Positions 29,993-40,582 of a stretch of DNA of 64,000 nucleotides are shown in pieces. Numbering within the stretch: the first letter of the stretch is position 1; every line of letters begins with the position of its first letter. Under the pieces are notes generated by a model. It made no database searches. It was not told the DNA's origin and saw only the letters and a program-made list of their open reading frames with translations. A program made the position numbers and the translations under genes. Source of the DNA: Rhodobacteraceae bacterium MED-G08 (GTDB lineage: Bacteria; Pseudomonadota; Alphaproteobacteria; Rhodobacterales; Rhodobacteraceae); NCBI GenBank assembly GCA_002457055.1, contig NTKT01000009.1, positions 1-64,000 on the forward strand, in the 5' to 3' direction.

Positions 29993-31514
29993 AATGAGCC
30001 TTAGCCTCGTATAGTGTATCGATTGAAATTTCTAAAACACCTTTGTCAACGGCATATCTTTCAGTATTTCGCTTAGCTTTTCCACGAACAAAGAAGGGGA
30101 TTTTCCGCAACTCTTTTTCAGCATCGCTCATCCAAATCACATGGGAGGATCCAGTTTGAGACGAAGCCTCTTCAACTATAGTTTCTTTTTCAATGGTTTT
30201 TGGCTGATGAGCAGCGTGATGGCTTGGCCCGTTTGCATCCGAAAACTCAAAGTCTTCCCTAAACATTGTTAGTAAATGCTCTTCGAGTCCCATTACTAAT
30301 GGATGCACCCATGTATCAAAAATTACATTTGCACCCTCTGGCCCCATCTGAGGAGAATAGCGAGCAGGAAAATCTTGGACGTGGACTGGCGCGGAAATGA
30401 CTGCACATGGAATACCCAGTCGTTTACCAATATGCCTTTCCATCTGTGTTCCAAGAATAAGCTCAGGCGCCAGCTCGGAAATTTTTGCCTCCACCTCAAG
30501 GTAATCGTCGGTAATAAGTGCTTCGAGGGCCAAAGATTTCGCGGCGGCTCTCACAGGGCGAGCCATCTCTCGATTAAAACAGCCTAAGCCAGCAACTTCA
30601 AATCCGATTTCATCCGCTGCTATCTTCGCAGCTGCAATAACATGTGAACCATCACCAAAAATGAATACTCTTTTACCAGTTAAATATGTACTATCGACTG
30701 AGGCAGAGTACCAAGGCAATCTTGATCCAACTTTATTTTGCAAATCCGTGAGGCCCGTTACCTCTTCTATTTCACTGACAAATTGAGAAAGAGCGCCAAC
30801 GCCTATAGGAACAGTTTTTGTATATGGTTGATCTAAGTTCTTTTCCAGAAACCTACATGCACTTTCTCCCGTTTCTGGATACATCAAAACATTAAAATGA
30901 GCAGCCCCTAAATTTCTGATATCTCCAGGATTTGAGCCCATTGGGGCTACTACATTCACCTCAATTCCCAAATTTTGGAGAACTTTTTCAATTTCTTCGA
31001 CGTCATCTCTATGCCTAAACCCAAGGGCAGTAGGTCCTATTAAGTTACAACTTATATTTTTAGTCCTGGGCTGAGGAACCGCTAATTTTTTAACAATTTG
31101 GAAAAATGTCTCGTCAGCACCAAAGTTTTCTTTTCTCTGATAGCTAGGCAATTCTAACGCAACGACTGGAATTGGTAGACCTAGCGCTTCAGCTAATCCT
31201 CCAGGATCATCTTGAATTAACTCTGCCGTACAAGAAGCCCCTACTAGCATTAGGTCTGGCTTAAATCGGTTGTAAGCATCTTCACAAGCAGACTTGAATA
31301 AAGTTGCAGTATCAGACCCCAAATCACGCGCCTGGAAAGTAGTATAAGTTACTGGTGGTCTGTGATTTCTTCTTTCAATCATTGTAAATAATAAATCGGC
31401 ATAGGTGTCGCCCTGCGGTGCATGCAAAACAAGATGTACCTTTTCCATGCCTGTAGCCACTCTTATGGCTCCTACATGCGGAGGGCCTTCATATGTCCAA
31501 ACAGATAGCTTCAT
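29982..31514 (-). CDS. bchB: Light-independent protochlorophyllide reductase subunit B
   Basis: A 510-residue nitrogenase-like catalytic subunit that pairs with BchN. The N-terminus [20 protein letters not shown] and the [17 protein letters not shown] block (with a conserved cysteine) are diagnostic, as is the C-terminal small domain around [21 protein letters not shown]. The ATG directly abuts the bchN stop. Confidence 0.97.
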   Translation of the reverse strand: MKLSVWTYEGPPHVGAIRVATGMEKVHLVLHAPQGDTYADLLFTMIERRNHRPPVTYTTFQARDLGSDTATLFKSACEDAYNRFKPDLMLVGASCTAELIQDDPGGLAEALGLPIPVVALELPSYQRKENFGADETFFQIVKKLAVPQPRTKNISCNLIGPTALGFRHRDDVEEIEKVLQNLGIEVNVVAPMGSNPGDIRNLGAAHFNVLMYPETGESACRFLEKNLDQPYTKTVPIGVGALSQFVSEIEEVTGLTDLQNKVGSRLPWYSASVDSTYLTGKRVFIFGDGSHVIAAAKIAADEIGFEVAGLGCFNREMARPVRAAAKSLALEALITDDYLEVEAKISELAPELILGTQMERHIGKRLGIPCAVISAPVHVQDFPARYSPQMGPEGANVIFDTWVHPLVMGLEEHLLTMFREDFEFSDANGPSHHAAHQPKTIEKETIVEEASSQTGSSHVIWMSDAEKELRKIPFFVRGKAKRNTERYAVDKGVLEISIDTLYEAKAHYAR

Positions 31515-33276
<1,762 letters not shown>

Positions 33277-33329
33277 GGGTGTCCCCCCAAGGCCGTTTTA
33301 AAGCAAGGATATTGCTCGGTAATACCGAA

Positions 33330-33347
33330 TGTCAATTAAAAGTTACA
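33330..33347. promoter_or_regulatory. PpsR/CrtJ-type operator 1, bchF-aerR divergent promoter
   Basis: TGTCAATTAAAAGTTACA fits TGT-N12-ACA. It lies 53 bases upstream of the bchF ATG in the 150-base gap to aerR. A second site follows 34 bases away centre to centre. Together they could tie the large bch-puh operon and the regulator operon to one repressor. Confidence 0.65.
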
Positions 33348-33363
33348 CTTTTTGGTTAAAGAG

Positions 33364-33381
33364 TGTATAAAGGTATTTACA
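33364..33381. promoter_or_regulatory. PpsR/CrtJ-type operator 2, bchF-aerR divergent promoter
   Basis: TGTATAAAGGTATTTACA is a TGT-N12-ACA palindrome 45 bases before the aerR start. Its position suggests that PpsR controls its own operon (aerR-ppsR), which is an inference. Confidence 0.65.
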
Positions 33382-33426
33382 GCTAATGTACGAACAACAC
33401 GTATCTCGCGTTCGGAGCAAGCAAAC

Positions 33427-34368
33427 ATGACAAGACATTTTTTTAATCTGGCCAAGAAGTTTAGTCGGATAAATTTGACAGATCGCGCGCATTCTGTAAC
33501 ACTCGGCGTGGGACAATTTAGTGCGGATAACGAGAAGTTAGCCCCTCGGGAAACGCACACCGAAAGCGCTTCAATGTCGGACAGAGAAATATCGTCGACT
33601 TCAAAGAGCGATTTGAAACTGCAAATCGACGATTTGGCAAAGAGAGCTTTGTCCGGTGTTCGGCAGAAATTACAACCCAGTGAACAAAAGAAGATTACTG
33701 AAACAGCCAAATGGCTAACACGCTACTGCGTATCGGGAAATTTTGATCTTGATTTGGCTCTTGACGCATTAGATCAAAAACTAATTCCAGCTGAAATTGT
33801 TATTGATTATTGCATACCTATGGCTGCGGAAGAATTGGGTGATGACTGGGTGGATGATTTGAAAGGTTTTGGCCAAGTGACCTTAGCGACTTCACGGCTG
33901 CAAATGATTTTAAATAATGTGATTAATTATCAGAACAGCGAGTCCGAAATTGAATCTGCACATGGACTTTTGCTCATAGTTTGTAAAGATGAGCAACATA
34001 CACTTGGACCGTCAATCCTTGCTGATAAGCTAAGAAGACGAGGGCATTCTGTTAAATTTCTTCACTCCGCAAATTCAAAAGAACTTATAACGCTGTGTAA
34101 AGACCATGAATTCTCAGCTGTTCTATTTTCTTGCTCCGGCCACCACTCAATCGACTACATTACCAAAAGCATCAATTTGATTAAACAAGAGGTAGCACAA
34201 AAACCCCTCATCTTTCTGGGAGGCAAAATTCTAGATCTTGAACCAGAAATTAAGGATAAAGTAGATGCAGATGGATTTTCTAACAATATCGATGTTGTTA
34301 TCTCAAAAATAGAGAACTATAAGGCAAATGAACCTGCGATTTATATAAAAAATGGGGCTAGCAAATGA
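33427..34368 (+). CDS. aerR: AerR/PpaA-type cobalamin-binding antirepressor
   Basis: A 313-residue protein with an N-terminal variable region (residues 1-60), a helical segment (about 75-165, with LGDDWVDDLKGFGQ) and a C-terminal B12-binding Rossmann domain (about 178-300). The B12 loop reads EQHTLG, an E-x-H-x-x-G version of the D-x-H-x-x-G motif, placing the axial histidine at 191. AerR/PpaA proteins bind cobalamin in a light-dependent way and antagonise CrtJ/PpsR. The ATG at 33427 has GGAG upstream. It overlaps ppsR as ATGA. aerR and ppaA are names for the same family. Confidence 0.9.
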   Translation: MTRHFFNLAKKFSRINLTDRAHSVTLGVGQFSADNEKLAPRETHTESASMSDREISSTSKSDLKLQIDDLAKRALSGVRQKLQPSEQKKITETAKWLTRYCVSGNFDLDLALDALDQKLIPAEIVIDYCIPMAAEELGDDWVDDLKGFGQVTLATSRLQMILNNVINYQNSESEIESAHGLLLIVCKDEQHTLGPSILADKLRRRGHSVKFLHSANSKELITLCKDHEFSAVLFSCSGHHSIDYITKSINLIKQEVAQKPLIFLGGKILDLEPEIKDKVDADGFSNNIDVVISKIENYKANEPAIYIKNGASK

Positions 34369-35783
34369 AGACTAGCGCAAGTACCTTTTGGGATTTTGGC
34401 TCAATACCAATGATTGAGCCAGAGTTTTTAGGAAACATCCTAGCGACATCATCAGATATTGCCGTGATGATAGATCTACAGGGCTCAATTAAATCAGTAC
34501 TCGTTAATCAAAGCGAACAGTATTATGGTGATCTATCCCACTGGGAAGGGAAAAATATTACTAAATTCCTAACGATTGAGAGTGTGCCAAAATTTGAAAG
34601 GGCTTTAGAACAGCTCAATTCCGGAAAAACCATACTACACTCGATTGAGCTAAACCACCAAGATAATGCAAAATGGCAGTTTCCCGTTCGCTATAATGCC
34701 CATTTGGTAGGTCAAAATCATAATATTTTGCTGTTGGGTAGAGATCTGAGGACCATATCTGAAACGCAGCAACAACTCGTACAAGCACAAATTGCAGTTG
34801 AGAAAAGTCATGAAGAGCGTAAAGAGTACGACGCTCATTACAGGTCAATATTTTCAACTGCAAGTGAACCTATTTTTGTTCTAGACGCAAACAGCGGGAA
34901 TATAAGACAAGCGAACCCAGCCGCATGTACACTGCTTGGAGAAGATACAGATACATTATTAACCCAACCGTTTGCAAGATTCGTGGCTTTAAAAGATAAA
35001 AAGGAACTTACTGACAAAATGGCAATGGCAGCCATAAATAAGACGACATTAACAATTACCGTCAGTCATAATGGCCAAAGTACTGAAGCAAGTTTATACC
35101 CTGTTATATACAGAGCATCAGGACAAAAAGTCCTTCTTGTAAGGCTGAACCTTCAATCTAGCCAATTGAGCCCTAATGATCCTCTTTCCCAAAATCTTAT
35201 TGCTTTATACAAAAACGGAACAGACGGAATAGTATTTACAAACCCCAATGGGGTTATAACCTATGTGAATGAAAGTTTTTTAGAACTTATAAACACAGCT
35301 CAAGGATCAGAGATTGTAGGACGAAGTTTAGGAGATTTCCTTTCAAAAGGACAAATTGACCTCGCAGTTATGCTTGAAAATGTCCAAAGAGCTGGTCCGA
35401 TGCGTATATATTCTACTGATCTAAAAAATGATTTTGGAATAAAAACAGCCGTTGAAGTTTCAATGACGAAAATAGCTAACAGCACATTGAAACAAATTTC
35501 TTTTGTTATAAGAGAAATTTCTCGCACTGAGCAACCAGTGCCAACCAGACCTGCGTTAGCTTCAAATGATAATAATCCATCTGTTGCAGAGTTAGTTGGC
35601 AGTGCATCACTAAAAGAAATAGTAGCCGAGACAACCGATGTGATTGAAAAAATCTGTATTCAGACTGCCATTGAAACCACAAATAACAACAAAGCAGCGG
35701 CAGCTGAAATGCTTGGCCTCTCAAGGCAAAGCCTTTATGTAAAACTACACAAGTACGGTTTGGTAGATACTGAAGAAAGCTAA
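34365..35783 (+). CDS. ppsR: PpsR/CrtJ photosynthesis gene repressor
   Basis: A 472-residue regulator with an N-terminal PAS-like domain, a Q-rich linker (about 134-150), two further PAS domains and a C-terminal Fis-type helix-turn-helix (NKAAAAEMLGLSRQSLYVKL). It represses bch, crt and puf genes under oxygen by binding TGT-N12-ACA pairs. Cysteine 431, just before the helix-turn-helix, matches the conserved redox cysteine. The only other cysteine is C188 in the first PAS after the linker; the expected second redox cysteine near residue 255 is absent. Co-transcribed with aerR. Confidence 0.95.
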   Translation: MKTSASTFWDFGSIPMIEPEFLGNILATSSDIAVMIDLQGSIKSVLVNQSEQYYGDLSHWEGKNITKFLTIESVPKFERALEQLNSGKTILHSIELNHQDNAKWQFPVRYNAHLVGQNHNILLLGRDLRTISETQQQLVQAQIAVEKSHEERKEYDAHYRSIFSTASEPIFVLDANSGNIRQANPAACTLLGEDTDTLLTQPFARFVALKDKKELTDKMAMAAINKTTLTITVSHNGQSTEASLYPVIYRASGQKVLLVRLNLQSSQLSPNDPLSQNLIALYKNGTDGIVFTNPNGVITYVNESFLELINTAQGSEIVGRSLGDFLSKGQIDLAVMLENVQRAGPMRIYSTDLKNDFGIKTAVEVSMTKIANSTLKQISFVIREISRTEQPVPTRPALASNDNNPSVAELVGSASLKEIVAETTDVIEKICIQTAIETTNNNKAAAAEMLGLSRQSLYVKLHKYGLVDTEES

Positions 35784-35857
35784 GCCTTCAATTTTGACCC
35801 ATAACAAATTGAATTGGTAACGATATTTAAGCAGGTTTTTCTTGAAACAAAATTAAT

Positions 35858-35875
35858 TGTCAATAATATATGACA
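35858..35875. promoter_or_regulatory. PpsR/CrtJ-type operator 1 at the bchG start
   Basis: TGTCAATAATATATGACA is a perfect TGTCA-N8-TGACA palindrome ending one base before the bchG ATG at 35877. It takes up the place where a ribosome site would be. Confidence 0.75.
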
Positions 35876-35876
35876 C

Positions 35877-36782
35877 ATGAGTGTCAATTATATTAAACAA
35901 AACCAATCTATTTCTAACCCGTTAGCGGTGCTTGAGCTTATAAAGCCAATTACTTGGTTTCCACCTATGTGGGCATATGCTTGTGGAGTAATATCTTCAG
36001 GTATGGGTATTCTGCCTAATTTAGCGTTAATTATTTTGGGCATTGCTTTGGCCGGACCAGTTGTCTGTGGAATGAGTCAGGCAGCAAACGATTGGTGCGA
36101 TAGGCATGTAGATGCGATAAACCAACCGGACAGACCAATCCCATCAGGCCGTATTCCGGGTTTATGGGGCCTTTGGATAGCAATAACCATGAGCCTGCTA
36201 GCGTTGGTTATTGGATGGCAACTTGGTATCTGGGGATTTTGCGCCACTTTATTGGGCGTAGCTGCAGCCTGGGCTTATTCTTGCGAACCGATCAGATTAA
36301 AAAGATCCGGCTGGTGGGGTCCAGGCATTGTAGCACTTTGCTATGAAGGATTGCCTTGGTTTACCGGTGCTGCTGTCATGAGCCAAACTTTTCCAAATTT
36401 TAATATAGTAGTGATTGCTTCACTTTATGCTGTGGGAGCTCACGGCATTATGACCCTAAACGATTTCAAAGCTCTTGAAGGTGACAAACAAACGGGAATT
36501 AATTCTTTACCCGTTAAATTTGGGCCAGACAAAGCAGCTAAAATTGCCTGTTGGGTAATGACCACTCCCCAATTAATAGTTGTAATGTTGATGGCCAGTT
36601 GGGGCGCGATTGAATACGCGATTGTTGTAAGCTGCTTAGTCGCGGGTCAATTCGTAGCAATGCGTAGATTATTGAAAGACCCTCTCAAACTTGCACCGTG
36701 GTATAATGCAACCGGAGTATTAATGTTTGTGCTCGGCATGATGGTTTGTGCTTTTGGCCTGAGAAATTTTGGGGCTTTGTAA
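35877..36782 (+). CDS. bchG: Bacteriochlorophyll synthase (geranylgeranyl/phytyl transferase)
   Basis: A 301-residue UbiA-family prenyltransferase that esterifies bacteriochlorophyllide a with geranylgeranyl diphosphate. It has about eight membrane helices and the aspartate motifs DWCDRHVDAINQPDRPIPSG and NDFKALEGDKQ. LIKPITWFPPMWAYACG is typical of BchG. The ATG at 35877 agrees with the family N-terminus but has no ribosome site and is bracketed by two PpsR-type palindromes. First gene of bchG-MFS-bchP-idi. Confidence 0.95.
   Translation: MSVNYIKQNQSISNPLAVLELIKPITWFPPMWAYACGVISSGMGILPNLALIILGIALAGPVVCGMSQAANDWCDRHVDAINQPDRPIPSGRIPGLWGLWIAITMSLLALVIGWQLGIWGFCATLLGVAAAWAYSCEPIRLKRSGWWGPGIVALCYEGLPWFTGAAVMSQTFPNFNIVVIASLYAVGAHGIMTLNDFKALEGDKQTGINSLPVKFGPDKAAKIACWVMTTPQLIVVMLMASWGAIEYAIVVSCLVAGQFVAMRRLLKDPLKLAPWYNATGVLMFVLGMMVCAFGLRNFGAL
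35882..35899. promoter_or_regulatory. PpsR/CrtJ-type operator 2 inside the bchG 5' end
   Basis: TGTCAATTATATTAAACA fits TGT-N12-ACA and covers codons 2 to 8 of bchG, 24 bases centre to centre from the upstream site. It overlaps coding sequence, so part of its pattern could be incidental. Confidence 0.55.
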
Positions 36783-36783
36783 G

Positions 36784-38073
36784 ATGACACTTTCATGGCT
36801 TTCAATTATTCGATTGGGTTTGGTGCAAATGTGCTTAGGCGCAGTAGTCGTTCTAATGACATCAACTCTCAATAGATTGATGGTAGTCGAACTTTCATTA
36901 GCAGCCACAATTCCTGGCGCTTTGGTAGCAATTCATTACTTAGTTCAAATTTCTAGACCCAGATGGGGATTTATCTCAGATGTTCAAGGAAATCGAACTA
37001 AATGGATTATTTTAGGTATGATAATACTAGCTCTTGGCGCAAACTTGGCAGCACTTTGCATTCCTCTATATTCACTTAACACCACCGCTGCTACTTTACT
37101 CTCCATCCTAGCATATATTTTAATTGGTCTGGGAGTTGGTGCCTCAGGCACCTCATTACTTGCTCTCTTAGCAACTCATACTGCACAGCGCAGACGCGCT
37201 GCCGCTGCAACAATTACTTGGCTAATGATGATTTTTGGAATTGCTCTAACCGCCACTATTGTTGGAAAGTTGCTTGACCCTTATTCAGTGCAAAGAATGA
37301 TAAAAATTGTCTTTGGTCTCACAATGCTGACAATTTTACTTACAGGGGTGGTAACTTTAAATATAGAAAGAGGGCTTGAACGCGTAAAGAAGAATACCAA
37401 TCAATCTCAATCATTTATTTTGGGCTTGAAAATAATTTGGTCTAATAGCCAAACAAAACGTTTCACCATCTTTGTATTTTTATCAATGACCGCATATTTC
37501 ATGCAGGAACTTATACTTGAACCCTATTCAGGACTTGTGTTTTCTTTTACACCTGGTCAATCAACGTCACTTTCTGGAATGCAAAACGGCGGTGTATTTC
37601 TGGGAATGCTAGCAGTTGGAATAGCCTGTACTGGCTTTAAGTTTGGCGCTTTAAAAAATTGGGTTTGGGCAGGATGTATGGGATCTTGCATCAGCTTAAT
37701 TCTTATAGCGTTAGCGGGTCAATCCCCTGAAATTTCTCCACTTGTTCCATTGGTATTTGGACTTGGATTTTTCAACGGGATGTTTGCGGTAGCTGCGATC
37801 GGCTCGATGATGTCGTTAGCTAGCCAAAACAATGATAAAAGAGAGGGTACACGGATGGGATTATGGGGAGCAGCCCAAGCTATTGCTGCTGGTTTCGGCG
37901 GCCTGCTAGGCACTGTTCTTGTTGACCTGCTGCGTCTAATAAATTTCAGTCAAGCAGATGCATATGGAGCGGTATTCATTTTCGAGGCAGCTTTATTCGC
38001 GTTGGCAGCAACCATAGCAACCAGAAGTATAACCAACGCATTTAGTGGGGCAACCCAAATGGTGGGAGAGTAA
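36784..38073 (+). CDS. BCH2/PucC-family MFS transporter next to bchP
   Basis: A 429-residue, 12-helix protein of the same family as LhaA and PucC. It corresponds to the Rhodobacter orf428 found between bchG and bchP. Family segments are MTSTLNRLMVVELSLAATIPG and GLWGAAQAIAAGFGGLLG. It may move bacteriochlorophyll or its precursors to assembly sites; this is inferred from relatives. The start is taken as the ATG at 36784, one base after the bchG stop. Confidence 0.88.
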   Translation: MTLSWLSIIRLGLVQMCLGAVVVLMTSTLNRLMVVELSLAATIPGALVAIHYLVQISRPRWGFISDVQGNRTKWIILGMIILALGANLAALCIPLYSLNTTAATLLSILAYILIGLGVGASGTSLLALLATHTAQRRRAAAATITWLMMIFGIALTATIVGKLLDPYSVQRMIKIVFGLTMLTILLTGVVTLNIERGLERVKKNTNQSQSFILGLKIIWSNSQTKRFTIFVFLSMTAYFMQELILEPYSGLVFSFTPGQSTSLSGMQNGGVFLGMLAVGIACTGFKFGALKNWVWAGCMGSCISLILIALAGQSPEISPLVPLVFGLGFFNGMFAVAAIGSMMSLASQNNDKREGTRMGLWGAAQAIAAGFGGLLGTVLVDLLRLINFSQADAYGAVFIFEAALFALAATIATRSITNAFSGATQMVGE

Positions 38074-38074
38074 T

Positions 38075-39253
38075 ATGTTTGATGTAGTAGTTATTGGTGG
38101 AGGACCATGTGGGTCAACGGCAGCAAGCTATTTGGCCAGCCTAGGACACAGAACAGCATTATTGGACCGAGCGGGCAGAATAAAGCCCTGTGGTGGCGCT
38201 ATACCTCCGCGGGCAATCATAGACTTTGAAATTCCCGATGAGCTATTAAAGGCAAAGGTTACCACAGCTAGAATGGTTTCTCCAACCAACCGTTCTGTAG
38301 ATATACCAATTGAAAACGGGTATGTTGGAATGGTCGACCGAGAAGAGTTTGACGAGTTTTTGAGAGAACGCGCAGCAAAAAAAGGTGCTACAAGATTTAC
38401 AGGAACATTTGAAAAAATAACTCGAGACAATTCAGGAACTACAATTCACTTTCGAAATCACGAAAATAGGACCGTTGAACAGCTTAAAACAAGATATATT
38501 ATAGGAGCCGACGGAGCTCGTTCGAACGTAGCAAAAGCAGAAATTCCTGACAGTGATAAAATACCATATGTCATTGCATATCATGAAATTATAGAGGCTC
38601 CAGAGGCAACCGGAAAGTATGACCCTGAACGTTGCGATGTGATATATGACGGAATAATATCACCAGATTTTTATGGCTGGGTATTCCCCCATGGCAAAAG
38701 TGCATCTGTTGGGATGGGTACCGGGCACCATGGCTTTGACCTAAAAACGGCAACATCAGAACTACGAAGCCGAGCAGGCTTAGATAAATGTAAAACAATT
38801 AGAAAAGAGGGAGCCCCGATACCACTAAAACCATTGAAACGATGGGATAATGGAAAAGATGTGCTTGTAGCTGGAGATGCGGCAGGTGTTGTAGCGCCAA
38901 GTTCTGGAGAAGGTATTTATTATGCGATGGCTGCCGGACAGATTGCAGCAGAAACAATTGTAGAAACTTTAGTATCACGATCTCCAAAGACTTTGAAATT
39001 AGCAAGGCAACGCTTTCTTAAAGAGCATGGAACTGTTTTTAATGTCTTAGGTGCGATGCAAAATGCTTACTATAAATCGGACAATAGGCGAGAGCGGTTT
39101 GTCTCGCTTTGCCACGATGTAGATGTACAGACCCTCACATTCGAGGCGTACATGAATAAAAAACTGGTGAGCGCACGACCATTAGCGCATTTAAAAATTA
39201 TGTTCAAAAACCTCGCTCATCTTACTGGAATAGTATCGAAGGAGTTCACATGA
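38075..39253 (+). CDS. bchP: Geranylgeranyl reductase
   Basis: A 392-residue flavoprotein that reduces the geranylgeranyl tail of bacteriochlorophyll to phytyl. The N-terminal dinucleotide motif VIGGGPCGSTAA is at residues 6-17, and the second flavin motif VLVAGDAAGVVAPSSGEGI lies later. The ATG at 38075 has GGGAGAG upstream, and the stop overlaps idi as ATGA. A frame opening at 38045 inside the MFS gene is not supported. Confidence 0.95.
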   Translation: MFDVVVIGGGPCGSTAASYLASLGHRTALLDRAGRIKPCGGAIPPRAIIDFEIPDELLKAKVTTARMVSPTNRSVDIPIENGYVGMVDREEFDEFLRERAAKKGATRFTGTFEKITRDNSGTTIHFRNHENRTVEQLKTRYIIGADGARSNVAKAEIPDSDKIPYVIAYHEIIEAPEATGKYDPERCDVIYDGIISPDFYGWVFPHGKSASVGMGTGHHGFDLKTATSELRSRAGLDKCKTIRKEGAPIPLKPLKRWDNGKDVLVAGDAAGVVAPSSGEGIYYAMAAGQIAAETIVETLVSRSPKTLKLARQRFLKEHGTVFNVLGAMQNAYYKSDNRRERFVSLCHDVDVQTLTFEAYMNKKLVSARPLAHLKIMFKNLAHLTGIVSKEFT

Positions 39254-39777
39254 ATATTATGATACCAGCGTGGGTAGATGGAACACTTCAACCGGTAGAG
39301 AAACTTGAAGCCCATAAACTTGGCTTAAGGCACAAAGCTATATCTGTTTTTTTATTTCACGATAACAAAATATTACTTCAGCGACGAGCCTTGGGCAAAT
39401 ATCATACCCCAGGTTTATGGGCAAACACATGTTGCACTCATCCCTATTGGAATGAAACAGATATTGACTGTGCAAACCGGCGGCTATTCGAGGAATTGCA
39501 CTTAACTGGGTTGGAACTAAAAAAGAGAGGGAAAATTAAATATCGCGCTGATGTCGGTCAAGGACTTATAGAACACGAAATTGTTGAAATATTCACAGCA
39601 ACCTGTTCAACCCCTCCAAAAGTTACCCCAAATCCAGAAGAAGTTATGGAAATTAAATGGTTAGACCAAATTGAACTGGCCAACAAGGTTGAAACAAACC
39701 CAGATGAATTCACTCCATGGCTTCGCATATATATGTCACAGCATTTTGAGCAAATATCTGGTACAATAACTGCGTAG
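39250..39777 (+). CDS. idi: Isopentenyl-diphosphate delta-isomerase, type I
   Basis: A 175-residue Nudix-fold isomerase that interconverts IPP and DMAPP to supply carotenoid and phytyl chains. The active-site cysteine and metal histidine lie in CCTHP (residues 61-65), and the Nudix-like helix is RRLFEELHL. ATGA overlap couples it to bchP. As in Rhodobacter it closes this arm of the photosynthesis cluster. Confidence 0.94.
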   Translation: MNIMIPAWVDGTLQPVEKLEAHKLGLRHKAISVFLFHDNKILLQRRALGKYHTPGLWANTCCTHPYWNETDIDCANRRLFEELHLTGLELKKRGKIKYRADVGQGLIEHEIVEIFTATCSTPPKVTPNPEEVMEIKWLDQIELANKVETNPDEFTPWLRIYMSQHFEQISGTITA

Positions 39778-39838
39778 TTAACAGATAAAATGAACTACAA
39801 ATCTACCTATTTTTCATATCCTAATGGTGGCAATATTT

Positions 39839-40546
39839 GTGAATAAAATTCTCATTTTGGGCTCTGGCCCAAATGTAATTGATATATTAGAACAAGACCT
39901 CTCAGGCTATGATAAAATAGTTGTTATTAATAACGCTTGGAAGGTTATTGAAGGGTGGACAGATCACATATTCCCTCATGATTTTCCAAATCAAAACAAA
40001 CCCCAGGTCTTAAAATCATCACAAAAAAAAGTTGATGAAAAACAGTTTGTAGATATTCAAAATCAGTATGGTGGTTTCGTTTACGCCGGTGGAACGATGG
40101 CATTCACCGCACTTTACTGGGCACTTGGCTACTATTCACCTAGTTCGATAGATATTTTAGGTTGCGATATGGTTTATCCTAAAACCGGTTCAACCCATTT
40201 TTATGGCACTGGTACAGCCGACCCTTTAAGGGAAGATATTTCACTTCGCTCACTTGAAGCAAAGTCAGCAAGGGTCTACTCGATTGCCCTAAGGCAGGGC
40301 TGTCAAATAACCAATTTATCAAAGGCTGATAGCAAACTAATTGCACCAAGGCGAAAATCTGTAAATTCACCTGCTCCTAAACCATTTAAAGTAAATGAAA
40401 ATAAATTTAACCAGGCCAAACAAAAGGAGGCTACATTAGGTTATTTTGTAGAAGACGGTAAATACTGGGAGAAAAGTGACAGTTTTAATACTGATGAAAT
40501 TGATTCACTTGATTTTCTATGGAGAGAAACAGTTTCTGTAACTTAA
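39839..40546 (+). CDS. Unrecognised protein with Rossmann-like N-terminus
   Basis: About 235 residues. It begins MNKILILGSGPNVIDI from a GTG at 39839 with GGTGG eight bases upstream; an ATG at 39824 is in frame but has no ribosome site. The GSGP turn, a VINNAWK strand, and GGTMAFTALYWALGY followed by DILGCDMVYP recall the layout of DUF115/GT42-type glycosyltransferase-like proteins. That resemblance is only by eye, so no function is given. It lies just outside idi at the edge of the photosynthesis cluster. Confidence 0.6.
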   Translation: MNKILILGSGPNVIDILEQDLSGYDKIVVINNAWKVIEGWTDHIFPHDFPNQNKPQVLKSSQKKVDEKQFVDIQNQYGGFVYAGGTMAFTALYWALGYYSPSSIDILGCDMVYPKTGSTHFYGTGTADPLREDISLRSLEAKSARVYSIALRQGCQITNLSKADSKLIAPRRKSVNSPAPKPFKVNENKFNQAKQKEATLGYFVEDGKYWEKSDSFNTDEIDSLDFLWRETVSVT

Positions 40547-40582
40547 ATTTCTTTTTCTACAGCGCAAATTAGTTCAATCACA

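Noticed and set aside
35787-35813. Terminator after ppsR
   Set aside because: A short AT-only inverted repeat (TTCAATTT with AAATTGAA) has a long loop and no T run, so it is not convincing.
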